Notes under the pieces: model-generated | Told to the model about the DNA's origin: nothing | What the model saw: only the letters and a program-made list of their open reading frames with translations | The model's database searches: none | Program-made: the position numbers and the translations under genes | DNA from: Sorangium aterium | GTDB taxonomy: Bacteria > Myxococcota_A > Polyangia > Polyangiales > Polyangiaceae | Assembly (NCBI RefSeq): GCF_028368935.1 | Contig: NZ_JAQNDK010000001.1 | Span: 434,001-498,000, forward strand | Direction: 5' to 3' | Length of the DNA: 64,000 nucleotides | Shown here: piece after piece, positions 37,763-46,830 of the stretch | Layout of the letters: each line of letters starts with the position of its first letter | Position numbering within the stretch: position 1 is the stretch's first letter

Positions 37763-38089
37763 ATGAGCATCGCCCGCCCCCGCCCGCTGTTCGTCGCGCT
37801 CGTCGCCCCCGCCCTCCTCGTCGCCGGCTCCGCCGGCTGCGGCAAGCGGGCCTGCTTTCACTGGACAGAGCTCGAAGGGGCGTGCCCGTCGAGCGACGAG
37901 GCGCGCGTGTTCTTCGAGAACCCAGGCTGCGTGAGCTCCATCGAGTCCATCGACAGCGAGGCGGATTTCGACGGCGAGCTCTGCTGCTACGACGTCACCA
38001 CGGTCGACACCGGCGACGAGGAGTGCACGACGGTGCAGGGGCCGATGTCCGGCGGCGCCGGCGGCGGACGCCCCCCCATACCCAAGTAG
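37763..38089 (+). CDS. Small Cys-rich lipoprotein
   Basis: 108 residues. gaggag lies 6 bases before ATG 37763. The signal peptide ends LLVAGSAGC, giving a lipidated N-terminus. The mature part has six further Cys (ACFHW, GACPSS, PGCVSS, ELCCYD, EECTTV), probably in disulfides, and ends in a Gly/Pro tail. No family is recognised. It follows the nucleotidase by 49 bases and may share its transcript; it converges on the SUMF1-like gene with 30 bases between. Confidence 0.75.
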   Translation: MSIARPRPLFVALVAPALLVAGSAGCGKRACFHWTELEGACPSSDEARVFFENPGCVSSIESIDSEADFDGELCCYDVTTVDTGDEECTTVQGPMSGGAGGGRPPIPK

Positions 38090-38119
38090 CCCGGGGCGCA
38101 GCGCGCGGCCTGCGCCGCG

Positions 38120-38911
38120 TCACTTGCAGCAGCGGAAGCCGGTCGAGTAGTCGTGGTACCCGGGCGAGTGCGCGGTGGTCTTGTACTCGCAGCCGTCGCC
38201 GTGCTTGGCGCTGTCGAGGTAGTAGCCGCCGCGGAAGGTCCCGCGCGGCGCGCTCGTCCACTCGTGCAGGTTGCCCACCATGTCGTTGACGCCGAAGCTG
38301 CTCCTGCAGCGGCGGAACGCGCCCGCGGGCGCCAGCGTGCCCGGGAGCTGGTTCAGGCGGTCGTCGTTCATGTTGGCCCACGTGAACGCCGACAGCGGGG
38401 CCTCGCCCCCCTGGCCGAAGTAGCGGTTGAACGACGAGACGCCGCTGTCGTTGCAGGCGCCGCGCTCCCGCTCGCGTCCGTAAGGGAACACCGTCGCGCG
38501 CTTGCCCTTGCACGCGGTGACCCACTCGTCGTCCGTGCAGAGCCGCTTGCCGGCGTTCTGGCAGGCGGCCTCGGCCTGATCCCGGCTGACGTACGCCTGC
38601 GGCTTCACGCCGCGCCGGCTCACCGCCTTCACCTTCAGCTTGCCGACCGGCTCGAACGGCGAGTGCCGGCGCTTTCCGCCGCCGGAGAGCAGCTCGACGG
38701 TGCTCGCCTCGAAGCGATCGATGCAGAACGTCCCGCGCACCGAGGCCATTCCTGCGGGGCACGCGGCGCGCGCGGCGGCGGCCGGCCGTGGGCTCGGCAG
38801 CCCGAGGACCGCGAGGCCGAGCGCCGCGACGCCCGCGGCGAAGAGCGGCGAGCGCGCGAGCGACAGGACGGGCCGGCGCGCGAGGGGGTGAGGCGGGAGA
38901 GGCGGTCGCAT
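38120..38911 (-). CDS. Secreted SUMF1/FGE-like protein
   Basis: 263 residues. A signal peptide or membrane anchor (FAAGVAALGLAVLGL) is followed by a formylglycine-generating-enzyme-like domain: CIDRFEAS, then AEAACQNAGKRLCTDDEW, FPYGRE, FGVNDMVGNLHEW and the end STGFRCCK. The copper-binding Cys pair of true FGE (GGSWxC...C) is absent, as the equivalent reads RGGYYLDSAKHGDGC. So this is the broader SUMF1/PvdO/EgtB-like class, function unknown. A second, frameshifted copy lies at 54701-55566. ATG 38911 lacks a strong ribosome site. Confidence 0.8.
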   Translation of the reverse strand: MRPPLPPHPLARRPVLSLARSPLFAAGVAALGLAVLGLPSPRPAAAARAACPAGMASVRGTFCIDRFEASTVELLSGGGKRRHSPFEPVGKLKVKAVSRRGVKPQAYVSRDQAEAACQNAGKRLCTDDEWVTACKGKRATVFPYGRERERGACNDSGVSSFNRYFGQGGEAPLSAFTWANMNDDRLNQLPGTLAPAGAFRRCRSSFGVNDMVGNLHEWTSAPRGTFRGGYYLDSAKHGDGCEYKTTAHSPGYHDYSTGFRCCK

Positions 38912-39081
38912 CGCGGAGAGGCCCAGACCCGGGGCGAGCTTCCGGCCATAGCCGATCCCCGGCGCGGCGGGCAAATTGCCGCAGCTCGCGGAGGCGGGCC
39001 CGGAGGCGCGTGTGCGCGCTGCTGCGTGCGCGCGCTGCTGGCGCTGGACGAGCGGGCGATTTCGGTCACGCTGCCGCTCCC

Positions 39082-40344
39082 ATGACAGCCACCGCCCCGC
39101 CCGACGCGGGCGCCACGGCCGCGGGCTCGCGCGGCGACCTCCCCGCGCCCGCGGGCTCGCCCGACGATCTTCCCGCGGCCCTGCTCCGGAGCTCCCCCGC
39201 CGACTTCGTCGTCGAGGAGCTCCCCGCCTATGCGCCGAGCGGCCGCGGCGAGCACGTGTTCGTGACCTTCCGCAAGACGGGGCGCAACACCCCCGACGCG
39301 GTCCGGGCCATCGCGCTCGCGCTCGGGGCCGACCCGGGCGGCGCCGGCTTCGCCGGCATGAAGGACCGGCACGCGATCACGACGCAGACCGCGTCGTTCC
39401 AGCTCCCCCTCGCGCAGGACCCAGCGCCCCTGCTCGAGAAGGCGGAGCTGCCCGGGATCGAGGTCCTCGCGGTCACCCGCCACGACAACAAGCTCAAGCC
39501 GGGGCACCTCCTCGGCAACCGGTTCAGGATCGCGCTCCGGGGCATCGCCCCCGCGGCGCTCCCGCTCGCCGAGCAACGCCTCGCCGAGATCGGCCGCGCC
39601 GGCGTGCCGAACGCGTTCGGGCCTCAGCGGTTCGGAAGGAACGGCGACAACCCCGAGCGCGCGCTCGCGTGGATCTCGGGTCGGGAGCGCGGGCCCCGCG
39701 ACAAGCGCGAGCAGCGGCTGCTCTTCTCGGCGCTCCAGTCGCTCTGGTTCAACGAGGTGCTCGCGCGCCGCGAGGCGGACGGCACCTGGAGCGCCGTGCT
39801 CCCCGGCGATCTCGCCAAGAAGCGCGACAGCGGCGGGCTGTTCCTCGTGCCGCTCGAGGGCCCGGAGCTCGCGGACGCCGAGGCGCGCGCCGCCGCGCTC
39901 GCGATCTCGGCGACGGGCCCGATGTTCGGCCGGAAGATGCGCTGGCCCGAGGGCGCCCCGGGCGCGCTGGAGCGCGAGGTGCTCACGGCGGCGATCGGCG
40001 ACCCTCGCAAGCTCGACGCGTTCGCCCACGCCGGAGAAGGCACGCGGCGCCCGCTGCGCCTGGAGGTGGACGACCTCGAGGTGTCCGCCATGGAGGCGAC
40101 CGCCGGGGACGCGGCGGTGAGAGCCACCACGCGAGAAGCCGCGGACGATCCGGATGTACGGCACGGAATCGTCGTCTCGTTTGTGCTACCGAAGGGCGGC
40201 TACGCGACGACCGTCCTTGGGCGAGTCTTCCGGCTCGTCGACGCCTCCGCCCCCCGGCCCCCCATCGGCAGGCCTGGGGCGGCGAGCGCCCCTCCTCCGG
40301 AGGAGGACGAAGTCGAGGAAGGGCAGCCCGCCGTCGATCCGTAA
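39082..40344 (+). CDS. truD: tRNA pseudouridine(13) synthase TruD
   Basis: 420 residues. TruD makes pseudouridine at position 13 of tRNA. The catalytic Asp95 sits in [24 protein letters not shown] and the C-terminal [16 protein letters not shown] are family marks. An N-terminal ~30-residue Ala/Pro/Gly leader and a C-terminal acidic/Pro tail ([14 protein letters not shown]) are extra. ATG 39082 is used because the conserved part begins soon after; the frame is open further upstream. An ExbB-type gene follows after 58 bases. Confidence 0.93.
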   Translation: MTATAPPDAGATAAGSRGDLPAPAGSPDDLPAALLRSSPADFVVEELPAYAPSGRGEHVFVTFRKTGRNTPDAVRAIALALGADPGGAGFAGMKDRHAITTQTASFQLPLAQDPAPLLEKAELPGIEVLAVTRHDNKLKPGHLLGNRFRIALRGIAPAALPLAEQRLAEIGRAGVPNAFGPQRFGRNGDNPERALAWISGRERGPRDKREQRLLFSALQSLWFNEVLARREADGTWSAVLPGDLAKKRDSGGLFLVPLEGPELADAEARAAALAISATGPMFGRKMRWPEGAPGALEREVLTAAIGDPRKLDAFAHAGEGTRRPLRLEVDDLEVSAMEATAGDAAVRATTREAADDPDVRHGIVVSFVLPKGGYATTVLGRVFRLVDASAPRPPIGRPGAASAPPPEEDEVEEGQPAVDP

Positions 40345-40402
40345 ATGGTCTTCGAAGCGCGGCTCCCACCCACCCCCCATCGGAAAGGCACCAAGGAACA
40401 AG

Positions 40403-41170
40403 ATGAACCTCGTCGAGTGGCTGCAGCGCATCATGGTCGGATTCGGGGCCGCCTGGGTCATGTGGTTGATGATCGCGCTCAGCGTCGTCTCGGTCGCCAT
40501 CATCCTGGAGCGCGCCTGGTTCTTCTGGTCGCTCCGCGACGACCTCACCGTCCTCGCGCGGGATCTCAAGACGTCCCTCGACGATTCCATCGAGGCGGCG
40601 CGGCGGCGGATGGACGCCTCGCCCTCGGCCGAGGCGGCGGTCGTCGCGGCCGGCCTCGCGGTGGCGCACCAGGGCCCCGAGGCGGCCGAGGAGGCCATGG
40701 CCGGCGCCGCGGCGCTCCAGCGCATGAAGCTGGAGCGGCGCCTCGCCTACCTGGGCACGCTCGGCAACAACGCGCCGTTCATCGGGCTGTTCGGCACCGT
40801 CATCGGCGTCGTCGGCGCCTTCGACGCGCTCGGCCAGGCGGCGAAGACGCCCGTGGCGCAGGCGACGTCGCAGGCCATGGCGCCGCAGGCGGTCATGTCG
40901 AGCATCGCCGAGGCGCTCGTCGCGACCGCGGTCGGCCTCGCGGTCGCCATCCCGGCGGTCGCCGCGAACAACTTCTTCCAGCGCATGATCAAGTCGACGC
41001 TCGCCAACACCGAGGCGCTGACGCGCGTCCTGCTCGCGCACCTCAAGATCGATCCGGCGTTCGCCGGGGCCGCGCCCACCGCCGCCGTCGAGCAGCCGCG
41101 GGGCAAGGCCGCGAGGGCGTCGCGGCAGGAAGAGCACAAGAAGGGCGGCGCGGGCGAGGAGGAGCGCTGA
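40403..41170 (+). CDS. exbB: ExbB/TolQ-type proton channel subunit
   Basis: 255 residues. A first helix near residues 15-35 ([19 protein letters not shown]) and two more (about 130-150 and 175-200) form the MotA_TolQ_ExbB fold; [19 protein letters not shown] is the diagnostic block. With ExbD it turns proton flow across the inner membrane into work on a TonB-type protein. AAGGAACAAG precedes ATG 40403. Its stop overlaps the ExbD start (TGATG). The Arg/Lys-rich C-terminal tail is cytoplasmic. Confidence 0.92.
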   Translation: MNLVEWLQRIMVGFGAAWVMWLMIALSVVSVAIILERAWFFWSLRDDLTVLARDLKTSLDDSIEAARRRMDASPSAEAAVVAAGLAVAHQGPEAAEEAMAGAAALQRMKLERRLAYLGTLGNNAPFIGLFGTVIGVVGAFDALGQAAKTPVAQATSQAMAPQAVMSSIAEALVATAVGLAVAIPAVAANNFFQRMIKSTLANTEALTRVLLAHLKIDPAFAGAAPTAAVEQPRGKAARASRQEEHKKGGAGEEER

Positions 41171-41673
41171 TGGCCGGCATGAGCCGCAACGACGATGACG
41201 AGATGATCAGCGGCATCAACGTCACGCCGCTCGTCGACATCACCCTCGTCCTCCTCATCATCTTCATGGTGACGGCCAAGATCATCGTCTCGCAGTCGCT
41301 CCCCCTCGATCTGCCGAAGGCGGCGCAGGGGCAGGAGGTGCAGCTCATCTTCGGTCTCGAGCTGCACGCGAACGGCGACACGCTCGCCGACGGCAAGAAG
41401 CTCGCGAGCGAGGACGCCATCCTGCCGATCGCGCGCGAGGCCCAGGCGAAGAACCCGGAGCTCCGCGCCGTGATCCGCGCCGACACGACGGTCCCGCACG
41501 GCCGGGTGATCCGCGCGCTCGATCTGCTGAAGCAGGCCGGCGTCTCCAAGATCGCGTTCGGCGTGACGCCGATCGCGCCCGAGCCCGGCGCGGCCCCGGG
41601 TACGGCGCCGGGCGCCCCTGCCGCGCCTGCCCCGGCGGCCCCCGCGCCCGCAACCCCGAGCCCCGCGCCGTGA
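41170..41673 (+). CDS. exbD: ExbD/TolR-type subunit
   Basis: 167 residues. GINVTPLVDITLVLLIIFMV holds the single helix with the proton-accepting Asp (PLVD). A periplasmic ExbD domain follows (EVQLIFGLELHANGDT, KIAFGVTPI) and a Pro/Ala tail ends the protein. GAGGAGGAG lies inside the exbB end, and ATG 41170 shares a base with the exbB stop, so translation is coupled. Confidence 0.92.
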   Translation: MAGMSRNDDDEMISGINVTPLVDITLVLLIIFMVTAKIIVSQSLPLDLPKAAQGQEVQLIFGLELHANGDTLADGKKLASEDAILPIAREAQAKNPELRAVIRADTTVPHGRVIRALDLLKQAGVSKIAFGVTPIAPEPGAAPGTAPGAPAAPAPAAPAPATPSPAP

Positions 41674-41692
41674 GCGCGCCGAGCGAGACCTT

Positions 41693-42712
41693 ATGAGCCA
41701 GGTCACGAGCGATCGCGCCGCGGGGGCGGTCCACGACGGCCGCCGCCGAGACGAGCGCGGCGGCGCCGAGCCCGGGGGAGCCAAAGATCCCTCGCCCGCC
41801 CTCGCCTCGCGCGCGCCGGGCCGCGCCGCCGATCGCCGGCGCGGCGCGGATCCGCTCGCCGCGGTGCTCGCCCTCGGCGACCGCGCGTCGCGCGTCGGCG
41901 CCTTTCTCGGGGTCACGCTGGCGGTCACGAGCCACGGCGCGGCCTCGGCCCGGGCCATCGTCTCGGGGTCGCTGCGCGACATGCGGCACGTGGTCGGGGA
42001 GATGCGCGCCGGCATCCACGACTACCTCTGGGCGATCTACGAGGTCGACGTCCCGCCGCCGAAGGTCGAGCAGCCCAAGCCGCCGGAGCCCGAGCCGCCG
42101 CCGCCGGCGCCCGAGCCCGAGCCTGTCCCCAAGGTCGCGCCGCCTCCCCAGGCGAACACCCCGCCGCCCAAGGACGACCCGTACGACCCGCCCCCCGCCG
42201 CCGCCGCGGCCGCGAAGGTCCTGACGAAAGAGCCGGATCCGGACGAGGTCCTCGACATGACCGATCGCGGGATCGCGAGCGGCGACGGGCAGGGCGTCGG
42301 CTACGGCCAGGTGGCCGGCGCGGGCACGGCGAAGACCCCCACGTTCAACCCGAACGCGAAGGTCGGGGGCGTCGTGGGCGGCAAGGGCACGGGCGACCCC
42401 GTCCCGCCCCCGCCCCCCGCGGGGCCGGACCGCTCCGCGCCGCCCGGGCTGATCGGCAGCAGCAACTGGAACTGTCCTTTCCCTCCGGAGGCCGACGTCG
42501 ACCAGATCGACCAGGCGAAGGTCGTCCTCATGGTCACGGTGCGCCCCGACGGCAGCCCGCTCTCGGTCAAGGTCGTCAGTGATCCTGGCCACGGCTTCGG
42601 TCGCTCCGCGCGCATGTGCGCGCTCGGCCGCCGCTACAACCCCGGCAAAGATCGCTCCGGCGCCTCGATCGCCGCCACGACGCCGCCCATCACGGTGACG
42701 TTCACGCGCTAG
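41693..42712 (+). CDS. TonB-like energy transducer
   Basis: 339 residues. An Arg/Ala-rich cytoplasmic start is followed by a weak helix (AFLGVTLAVTSHGAASARAI, about 69-88), a Pro-rich span (PPPKVEQPKPPEPEPPPPAP) typical of TonB, a Gly-rich middle and a C-terminal domain with VVLMVTVRPDGSPLSVKVV and a CxxA-like end (RMCALGRRYNPG). It should reach through the periplasm to outer-membrane receptors. It starts 19 bases after exbD. The membrane helix is less hydrophobic than usual; two Cys (NWNCPFP and RMCALG) could form a disulfide. Confidence 0.85.
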   Translation: MSQVTSDRAAGAVHDGRRRDERGGAEPGGAKDPSPALASRAPGRAADRRRGADPLAAVLALGDRASRVGAFLGVTLAVTSHGAASARAIVSGSLRDMRHVVGEMRAGIHDYLWAIYEVDVPPPKVEQPKPPEPEPPPPAPEPEPVPKVAPPPQANTPPPKDDPYDPPPAAAAAAKVLTKEPDPDEVLDMTDRGIASGDGQGVGYGQVAGAGTAKTPTFNPNAKVGGVVGGKGTGDPVPPPPPAGPDRSAPPGLIGSSNWNCPFPPEADVDQIDQAKVVLMVTVRPDGSPLSVKVVSDPGHGFGRSARMCALGRRYNPGKDRSGASIAATTPPITVTFTR

Positions 42713-42780
42713 CCGCTCGCCGCGAGCTCCCTTTAAATTCGCTCCGCGCCCTCCGCCTCGGTTATCCTCGCCGGCGGCTT

Positions 42781-43254
42781 GTGATCGTCCCCGAACGGAT
42801 CGAGCAGCTCTCGAAGGTCCCTCTCTTCAAGGGCCTCACCCCGGCCGCGCTGGAGCTCATCTCACGCGTCGCGAGCGAAGAGACGCACGCCCTCGGCACC
42901 AAGATCTTTCAGCACGGGGATCCGGGCGACAAGCTCTACATCCTGCTCGAAGGCAAGGTCCGGATCAGCCGGGAGATCGCCGGGATCGGCGAGGAGGCGC
43001 TCGCGGTGCTCGGCCCGGGCGCCGTGTTCGGCGAGATGGCGCTGCTCGACGAGGCCCCCCGCTCCGCCGACGCGCGCGTCCACGAGCGCTGCCGGTTGCT
43101 CACCGTGTCGAAGGACGCGTTCGAGGACCTGCTCTTCCTGCACAAGGAGCTCGCGTACGAGGTCCTCTGGAACGTCGTCCGGATGCTCGTCCAGCGGCTC
43201 CGCGAGACGAACAACAAGCTCACGTTCCTCTCCGTCTCAGGCAAATTCGAGTAG
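42781..43254 (+). CDS. Cyclic-nucleotide-binding (cNMP) domain protein
   Basis: 157 residues, a single Crp-type cNMP domain. LFKGLTPAALELIS opens it. The phosphate-binding cassette reads FGEMALLDEAPRSADARV, with Glu and Arg in the right places for cAMP/cGMP binding. The C-terminus is a helix (LVQRLRETNNKLTFL) and no helix-turn-helix follows, so it is a stand-alone sensor or partner subunit. The start is GTG 42781 with no clear ribosome site. It lies 68 bases after the TonB-like gene; ctttaaatt at 42731 may be promoter sequence. Confidence 0.88.
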   Translation: MIVPERIEQLSKVPLFKGLTPAALELISRVASEETHALGTKIFQHGDPGDKLYILLEGKVRISREIAGIGEEALAVLGPGAVFGEMALLDEAPRSADARVHERCRLLTVSKDAFEDLLFLHKELAYEVLWNVVRMLVQRLRETNNKLTFLSVSGKFE

Positions 43255-43360
43255 AGTGCCGGCCAGATCGCCCGGCGACCGTGGGCGCGCGCGCCAGCGC
43301 GGCGCGGCCTGCCGCACGGGGGGCGGCGTTCGGCTCGAACTCAACGTTCCTTGGAGGACC

Positions 43361-44059
43361 ATGGCAGCCAGAATGAAGCACGCAGCGCTCGCCCTCGCGC
43401 TCTGGATGGGCGCCTTCGCAGGAGCCTGCGGCTCCAGCACGCCGCCGCCCGAGACGGCGGCGGACAAGAACGACTTCGACGGCGAGTCGAGCCCGGACGA
43501 GGGCAAGGCGACCGCCGACGCCGAGGGCGCGAAGCCCGCGAAGCCGGGGAAGGACGCGGAGGCGCAAGAGCACCAGGAGGAGCCCGCGGCTCCCGCCAAG
43601 TCGACGCCGCTCCAGGCGACCAAGTTCGAGGCGGATCTGAAGAAGATCGGGATCAACCTCAAGAAGATCCCCGCGCTCGAGAAGCTCCCGGCGGGGCAGA
43701 AGAAGAAGGTGATGCCGCTGCTCCAGAAGGCGCTCGGCTACGACACCTGCGAGGGCTGCCACGTCGAGGGCGACTTCAAGAAAGAGACGCGGAACATGAA
43801 GGTCGCCCGCGAGATGTGGCGCAACTTCGTGGCGCCGCTCCGCAGCGAGAGCGGCGGAACCCTCTTCTGCGACAGCTGCCACGCCGGGAACGAGCACGTC
43901 CTGAACCGCAAGGACAAGAAGGCCCTCCAAGCGTTCATGGAGGAGGAGTACCAAAACAAGGTTTCCCGGGCGAGCAAGGAGGACATGGAGTGCGGCACGT
44001 GTCACGGCGACGCCATGGAGACCAAGATCATCGAGAAACTCTGGAACATCCCGAAATGA
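43361..44059 (+). CDS. Triheme c-type cytochrome lipoprotein
   Basis: 232 residues. TTGGAGGACC precedes ATG 43361. The lipobox MGAFAGAC gives Cys23, followed by a ~60-residue charged linker. Three CxxCH heme sites are present: C130EGCH134, C170DSCH174 and C211GTCH215. The spacing and Lys-rich surface fit a small multiheme electron carrier on the periplasmic or outer membrane surface. Further distal His ligands are not certain. It is the last gene of the Ton/cNMP unit, 106 bases after the cNMP gene; the redox partner is unknown. Confidence 0.85.
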   Translation: MAARMKHAALALALWMGAFAGACGSSTPPPETAADKNDFDGESSPDEGKATADAEGAKPAKPGKDAEAQEHQEEPAAPAKSTPLQATKFEADLKKIGINLKKIPALEKLPAGQKKKVMPLLQKALGYDTCEGCHVEGDFKKETRNMKVAREMWRNFVAPLRSESGGTLFCDSCHAGNEHVLNRKDKKALQAFMEEEYQNKVSRASKEDMECGTCHGDAMETKIIEKLWNIPK

Positions 44060-44316
44060 CGGGAGCCATCTGGACGCCGCGCGAGGCGCTTGTCCAGCAG
44101 CGGGGCACGGCGGAATCCGGCGAAGCACCATCGCCGTGCCCGCCGGATATTCGTTAACCGCCTTACCTTTCAACCGGAGCGGCCTCGAGGCCTGCCTGCG
44201 CTCCGATCTCGCACCAGCGTCCACCTCCCGCCTGCGCCGGCGCTCGGCCGCCTCATCATTGACGAGAGATCGCCATGACGGTGGGTCATGCACCGTTTTC
44301 GTACTAGATAGGCGGC

Positions 44317-45756
44317 ATGTGCGGTGTGTTCGGAATCTTTGGCCACCCCGAGGCGGCCAACATGACCTACCTCGGGTTGCACGCGCTCCAGCATCGAGGG
44401 CAGGAGTCGGCGGGTATCGTCAGCAGCGACGGGGAGCGCCTCTTCGGCCACCGCGCCATGGGGCGGGTGCAGTCCGGCTTCGCTCCGTCCGATCTCGCGA
44501 CGCTGCCCGGCGAGCGCGCCATCGGCCACGTCCGCTACTCCACCGCGGGCGGCTCGCACCTGAAGAACGCGCAGCCGCTGGGCGTCGACTACGCGCGCGG
44601 CTCGCTGGCGGTCGCGCACAACGGCAACCTCACGAACCATGAGGCCCTGCGCGATCGGCTCGAGGCGCGCGGCTCGATCTACCAGACCGCGAGCGACACC
44701 GAGTCGATCGTCCACCTCATCGCGATGAGCAAGAAGGAAGCGCTGCGCGATCGCATCGCGGAGGCGCTCATGGAGGTGGAGGGCGCCTACTCGCTGCTCT
44801 TCTTGACCGAGCGCGAGCTCATCGCCGTGCGCGATCCGCGCGCGATCCGGCCGCTCTGCCTGGGCGAGATGGCGAGCGCGAGCGGCGTCGCCCACGTGGT
44901 CGCGAGCGAGTCGACGGCGTTCGACCTCATCGGCGCGCGCAAGGTGCGCGACGTCGCGCCGGGCGAGATGCTGATCATCAGCGCCGACGGCGTGCGCTCC
45001 GAGTTCCCCTTCGCGCAGGAGCAGCGCAAGCTCTGCATCTTCGAGCACGTCTACTTCGCCCGGCCCGACTCGACCCTCCAGGGCGTCAGCGTCTACGAGG
45101 TCCGCAAGGCGTTCGGCCGGCGCCTCGCCGCCGAGCAGCCGGTCGTGCCCGGCGACGATCTCGTCGTGATCCCCGTGCCCGACTCGGGCGTGCCGGCCGC
45201 GATCGGCTTCGCCGACCGCGCGCGCGCCCCCTTCGAGATGGGGCTCATCCGCAGCCACTACGTCGGCCGCACGTTCATCGAGCCGCAGCAGTCGATCCGG
45301 CACTTCGGCGTCCGGCTCAAGCTCAACCCGAACCGGGCGGTGATCGAGGGCAAGCGGGTCGTCGTCATCGACGACTCGATCGTCCGCGGGACGACGAGCC
45401 GGAAGATCGTCAAGATGATCCGCGACGCCGGCGCGCGCGAGGTGCACGTCCGCATCTCGAGCCCGCCCACGCGCTGGCCCTGCTACTACGGGATCGACAC
45501 GCCGACGCGGTCGGAGCTCATCGCGTCGAGCCACTCGGTGGACGAGATCTCCAGCTACCTGACGGCCGACAGCGTCGGGTACCTGTCGCTGGAGGGCCTC
45601 GTCGAGAGCGTGCGATCCCTCGAGGTGCGCGCCGGGGACGCCGCCGGCGCGCGGCCGTCGGCGGACAGCTACTGCCACGCGTGCTTCTCCGGGAGCTACC
45701 CGATCTCCTTCACACCGGCCGCGCCGAACCGGCAGCTACGGATGGTGAGCGGTTGA
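44317..45756 (+). CDS. purF: Amidophosphoribosyltransferase
   Basis: 479 residues. First step of purine synthesis: PRPP plus glutamine to phosphoribosylamine. The start MCGVFGIFG places the glutaminase nucleophile Cys2 directly after Met, so no propeptide is made. The Ntn domain has HRGQESAGI and HNGNLTNH; the PRPP motif is [14 protein letters not shown]. The Fe-S/Cys-type C-terminus ends [10 protein letters not shown]. aggcggc precedes ATG 44317. The 257-base upstream spacer holds ttttcgtactagat near 44296, a possible promoter; no riboswitch was recognised. Confidence 0.96.
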   Translation: MCGVFGIFGHPEAANMTYLGLHALQHRGQESAGIVSSDGERLFGHRAMGRVQSGFAPSDLATLPGERAIGHVRYSTAGGSHLKNAQPLGVDYARGSLAVAHNGNLTNHEALRDRLEARGSIYQTASDTESIVHLIAMSKKEALRDRIAEALMEVEGAYSLLFLTERELIAVRDPRAIRPLCLGEMASASGVAHVVASESTAFDLIGARKVRDVAPGEMLIISADGVRSEFPFAQEQRKLCIFEHVYFARPDSTLQGVSVYEVRKAFGRRLAAEQPVVPGDDLVVIPVPDSGVPAAIGFADRARAPFEMGLIRSHYVGRTFIEPQQSIRHFGVRLKLNPNRAVIEGKRVVVIDDSIVRGTTSRKIVKMIRDAGAREVHVRISSPPTRWPCYYGIDTPTRSELIASSHSVDEISSYLTADSVGYLSLEGLVESVRSLEVRAGDAAGARPSADSYCHACFSGSYPISFTPAAPNRQLRMVSG

Positions 45757-45788
45757 CGCTGCCCCGCTCCGGCGCCGAGGGTCCTCCG

Positions 45789-46775
45789 ATGGCCGAGGGC
45801 ACCGCCGCTCACGAGAGCGCGGATCGCGCCGCCGCCTCGGCGCCGCTCTTCGCCCGCGTCGCGGACGAGGTCTCGATCTTCGAGGTGAGCCCGCGGGACG
45901 GGCTCCAGAACGAGGCGGCGATGATCCCGATCGACGGCAAGCGGCGGCTCATCGCGGCGCTCGTCGCCGCCGGTCTCCGCAAGATCGAGATCACGAGCTT
46001 CGTCTCGCCGAAGTGGGTGCCGCAGCTCGCCGACGCCGAGGAGCTCGCGCGGACGCTCCCGGCCGAGCGGGGCGTGACCTTCAGCGCCCTGTGCCCGAAC
46101 GCGCGCGGCCTCGAGCGCGCGCTCGCCGTGGGCCTGCGCGAGATCGCCGTCTTCCTGAGCTCGAGCGAGGCGCACAACCGCGCCAACATCAACAAGTCGA
46201 TCGACGACACGCTCTCGGTGTTCTCGGAGATCGTCCCTCCGGCGCGCGAGGCGGGCCTCGCCGTGCGCGCCTACGTCTCGACCGTGTGGGGCTGCCCGTA
46301 CGAGGGCGACGTCGACCCTGCCCGGGTCGTTCGCATCGCGGAGCGGCTCATCGACCTCGGCTGCTACCAGGTCTCCCTCGGCGACACGATCGGCGTCGGC
46401 ACCCCGCGGCAGACGCACGACATCGTCCGCCGCTTCCTCGACGCGATGCCGCCCGAGCGGTTCGCGCTGCACCTGCACGACACGCGCGGCACGGCGCTCG
46501 CGAACATCCTGGTCGGCCTCGAGCTCGGGGTGCGCGACTTCGACGCGTCGGTGGCGGGCGTCGGCGGCTGCCCCTACGCGCCGGGCGCGGCGGGCAACAT
46601 GGCGACGGAGGACCTCGTGTTCATGCTGCACGGGATGGGCGTCCGGACCGGCGTCGATCTCGACAAGCTGATCGAGGCGGGGAACGTCGCCGAGCAGGTC
46701 ATCGGCCGCCCGCTCCCGGGCAAGGTCCACCGCGCCGGCCCGTTCCGGTTGCGCCGCCAGCCGACCCGGGACTGA
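45789..46775 (+). CDS. Hydroxymethylglutaryl-CoA lyase
   Basis: 328 residues. It splits HMG-CoA to acetoacetate and acetyl-CoA in leucine breakdown. HMGL-like TIM barrel marks: SPRDGLQNE at the start, VSTVWGCPYEGDV, LHLHDTRGTAL with the metal His pair, and the active-site Cys loop VGGCPYAPGAAGNMATEDL. The final part is Arg-rich. ATG 45789 lies 32 bases after the purF stop; a TTG overlapping that stop (45753) is possible but less likely. Myxobacteria use this pathway for isovaleryl-CoA/leucine metabolism. Confidence 0.92.
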   Translation: MAEGTAAHESADRAAASAPLFARVADEVSIFEVSPRDGLQNEAAMIPIDGKRRLIAALVAAGLRKIEITSFVSPKWVPQLADAEELARTLPAERGVTFSALCPNARGLERALAVGLREIAVFLSSSEAHNRANINKSIDDTLSVFSEIVPPAREAGLAVRAYVSTVWGCPYEGDVDPARVVRIAERLIDLGCYQVSLGDTIGVGTPRQTHDIVRRFLDAMPPERFALHLHDTRGTALANILVGLELGVRDFDASVAGVGGCPYAPGAAGNMATEDLVFMLHGMGVRTGVDLDKLIEAGNVAEQVIGRPLPGKVHRAGPFRLRRQPTRD

Positions 46776-46792
46776 GCGCGGCCCAGCGGGGC

Positions 46793-46817
46793 GCCGAGCC
46801 GGCGCGCCGCGCTCGGC
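46793..46817. terminator. GC-rich hairpin between convergent genes
   Basis: gccgagc (46793-46799) pairs with gctcggc (46811-46817) around an 11-base loop, in the 55-base gap between the HMG-CoA lyase gene and the convergent MopE-like gene. It may stop both transcripts, but no T-run is present. Confidence 0.3.
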
Positions 46818-46830
46818 CGCGAGGCCGCCC

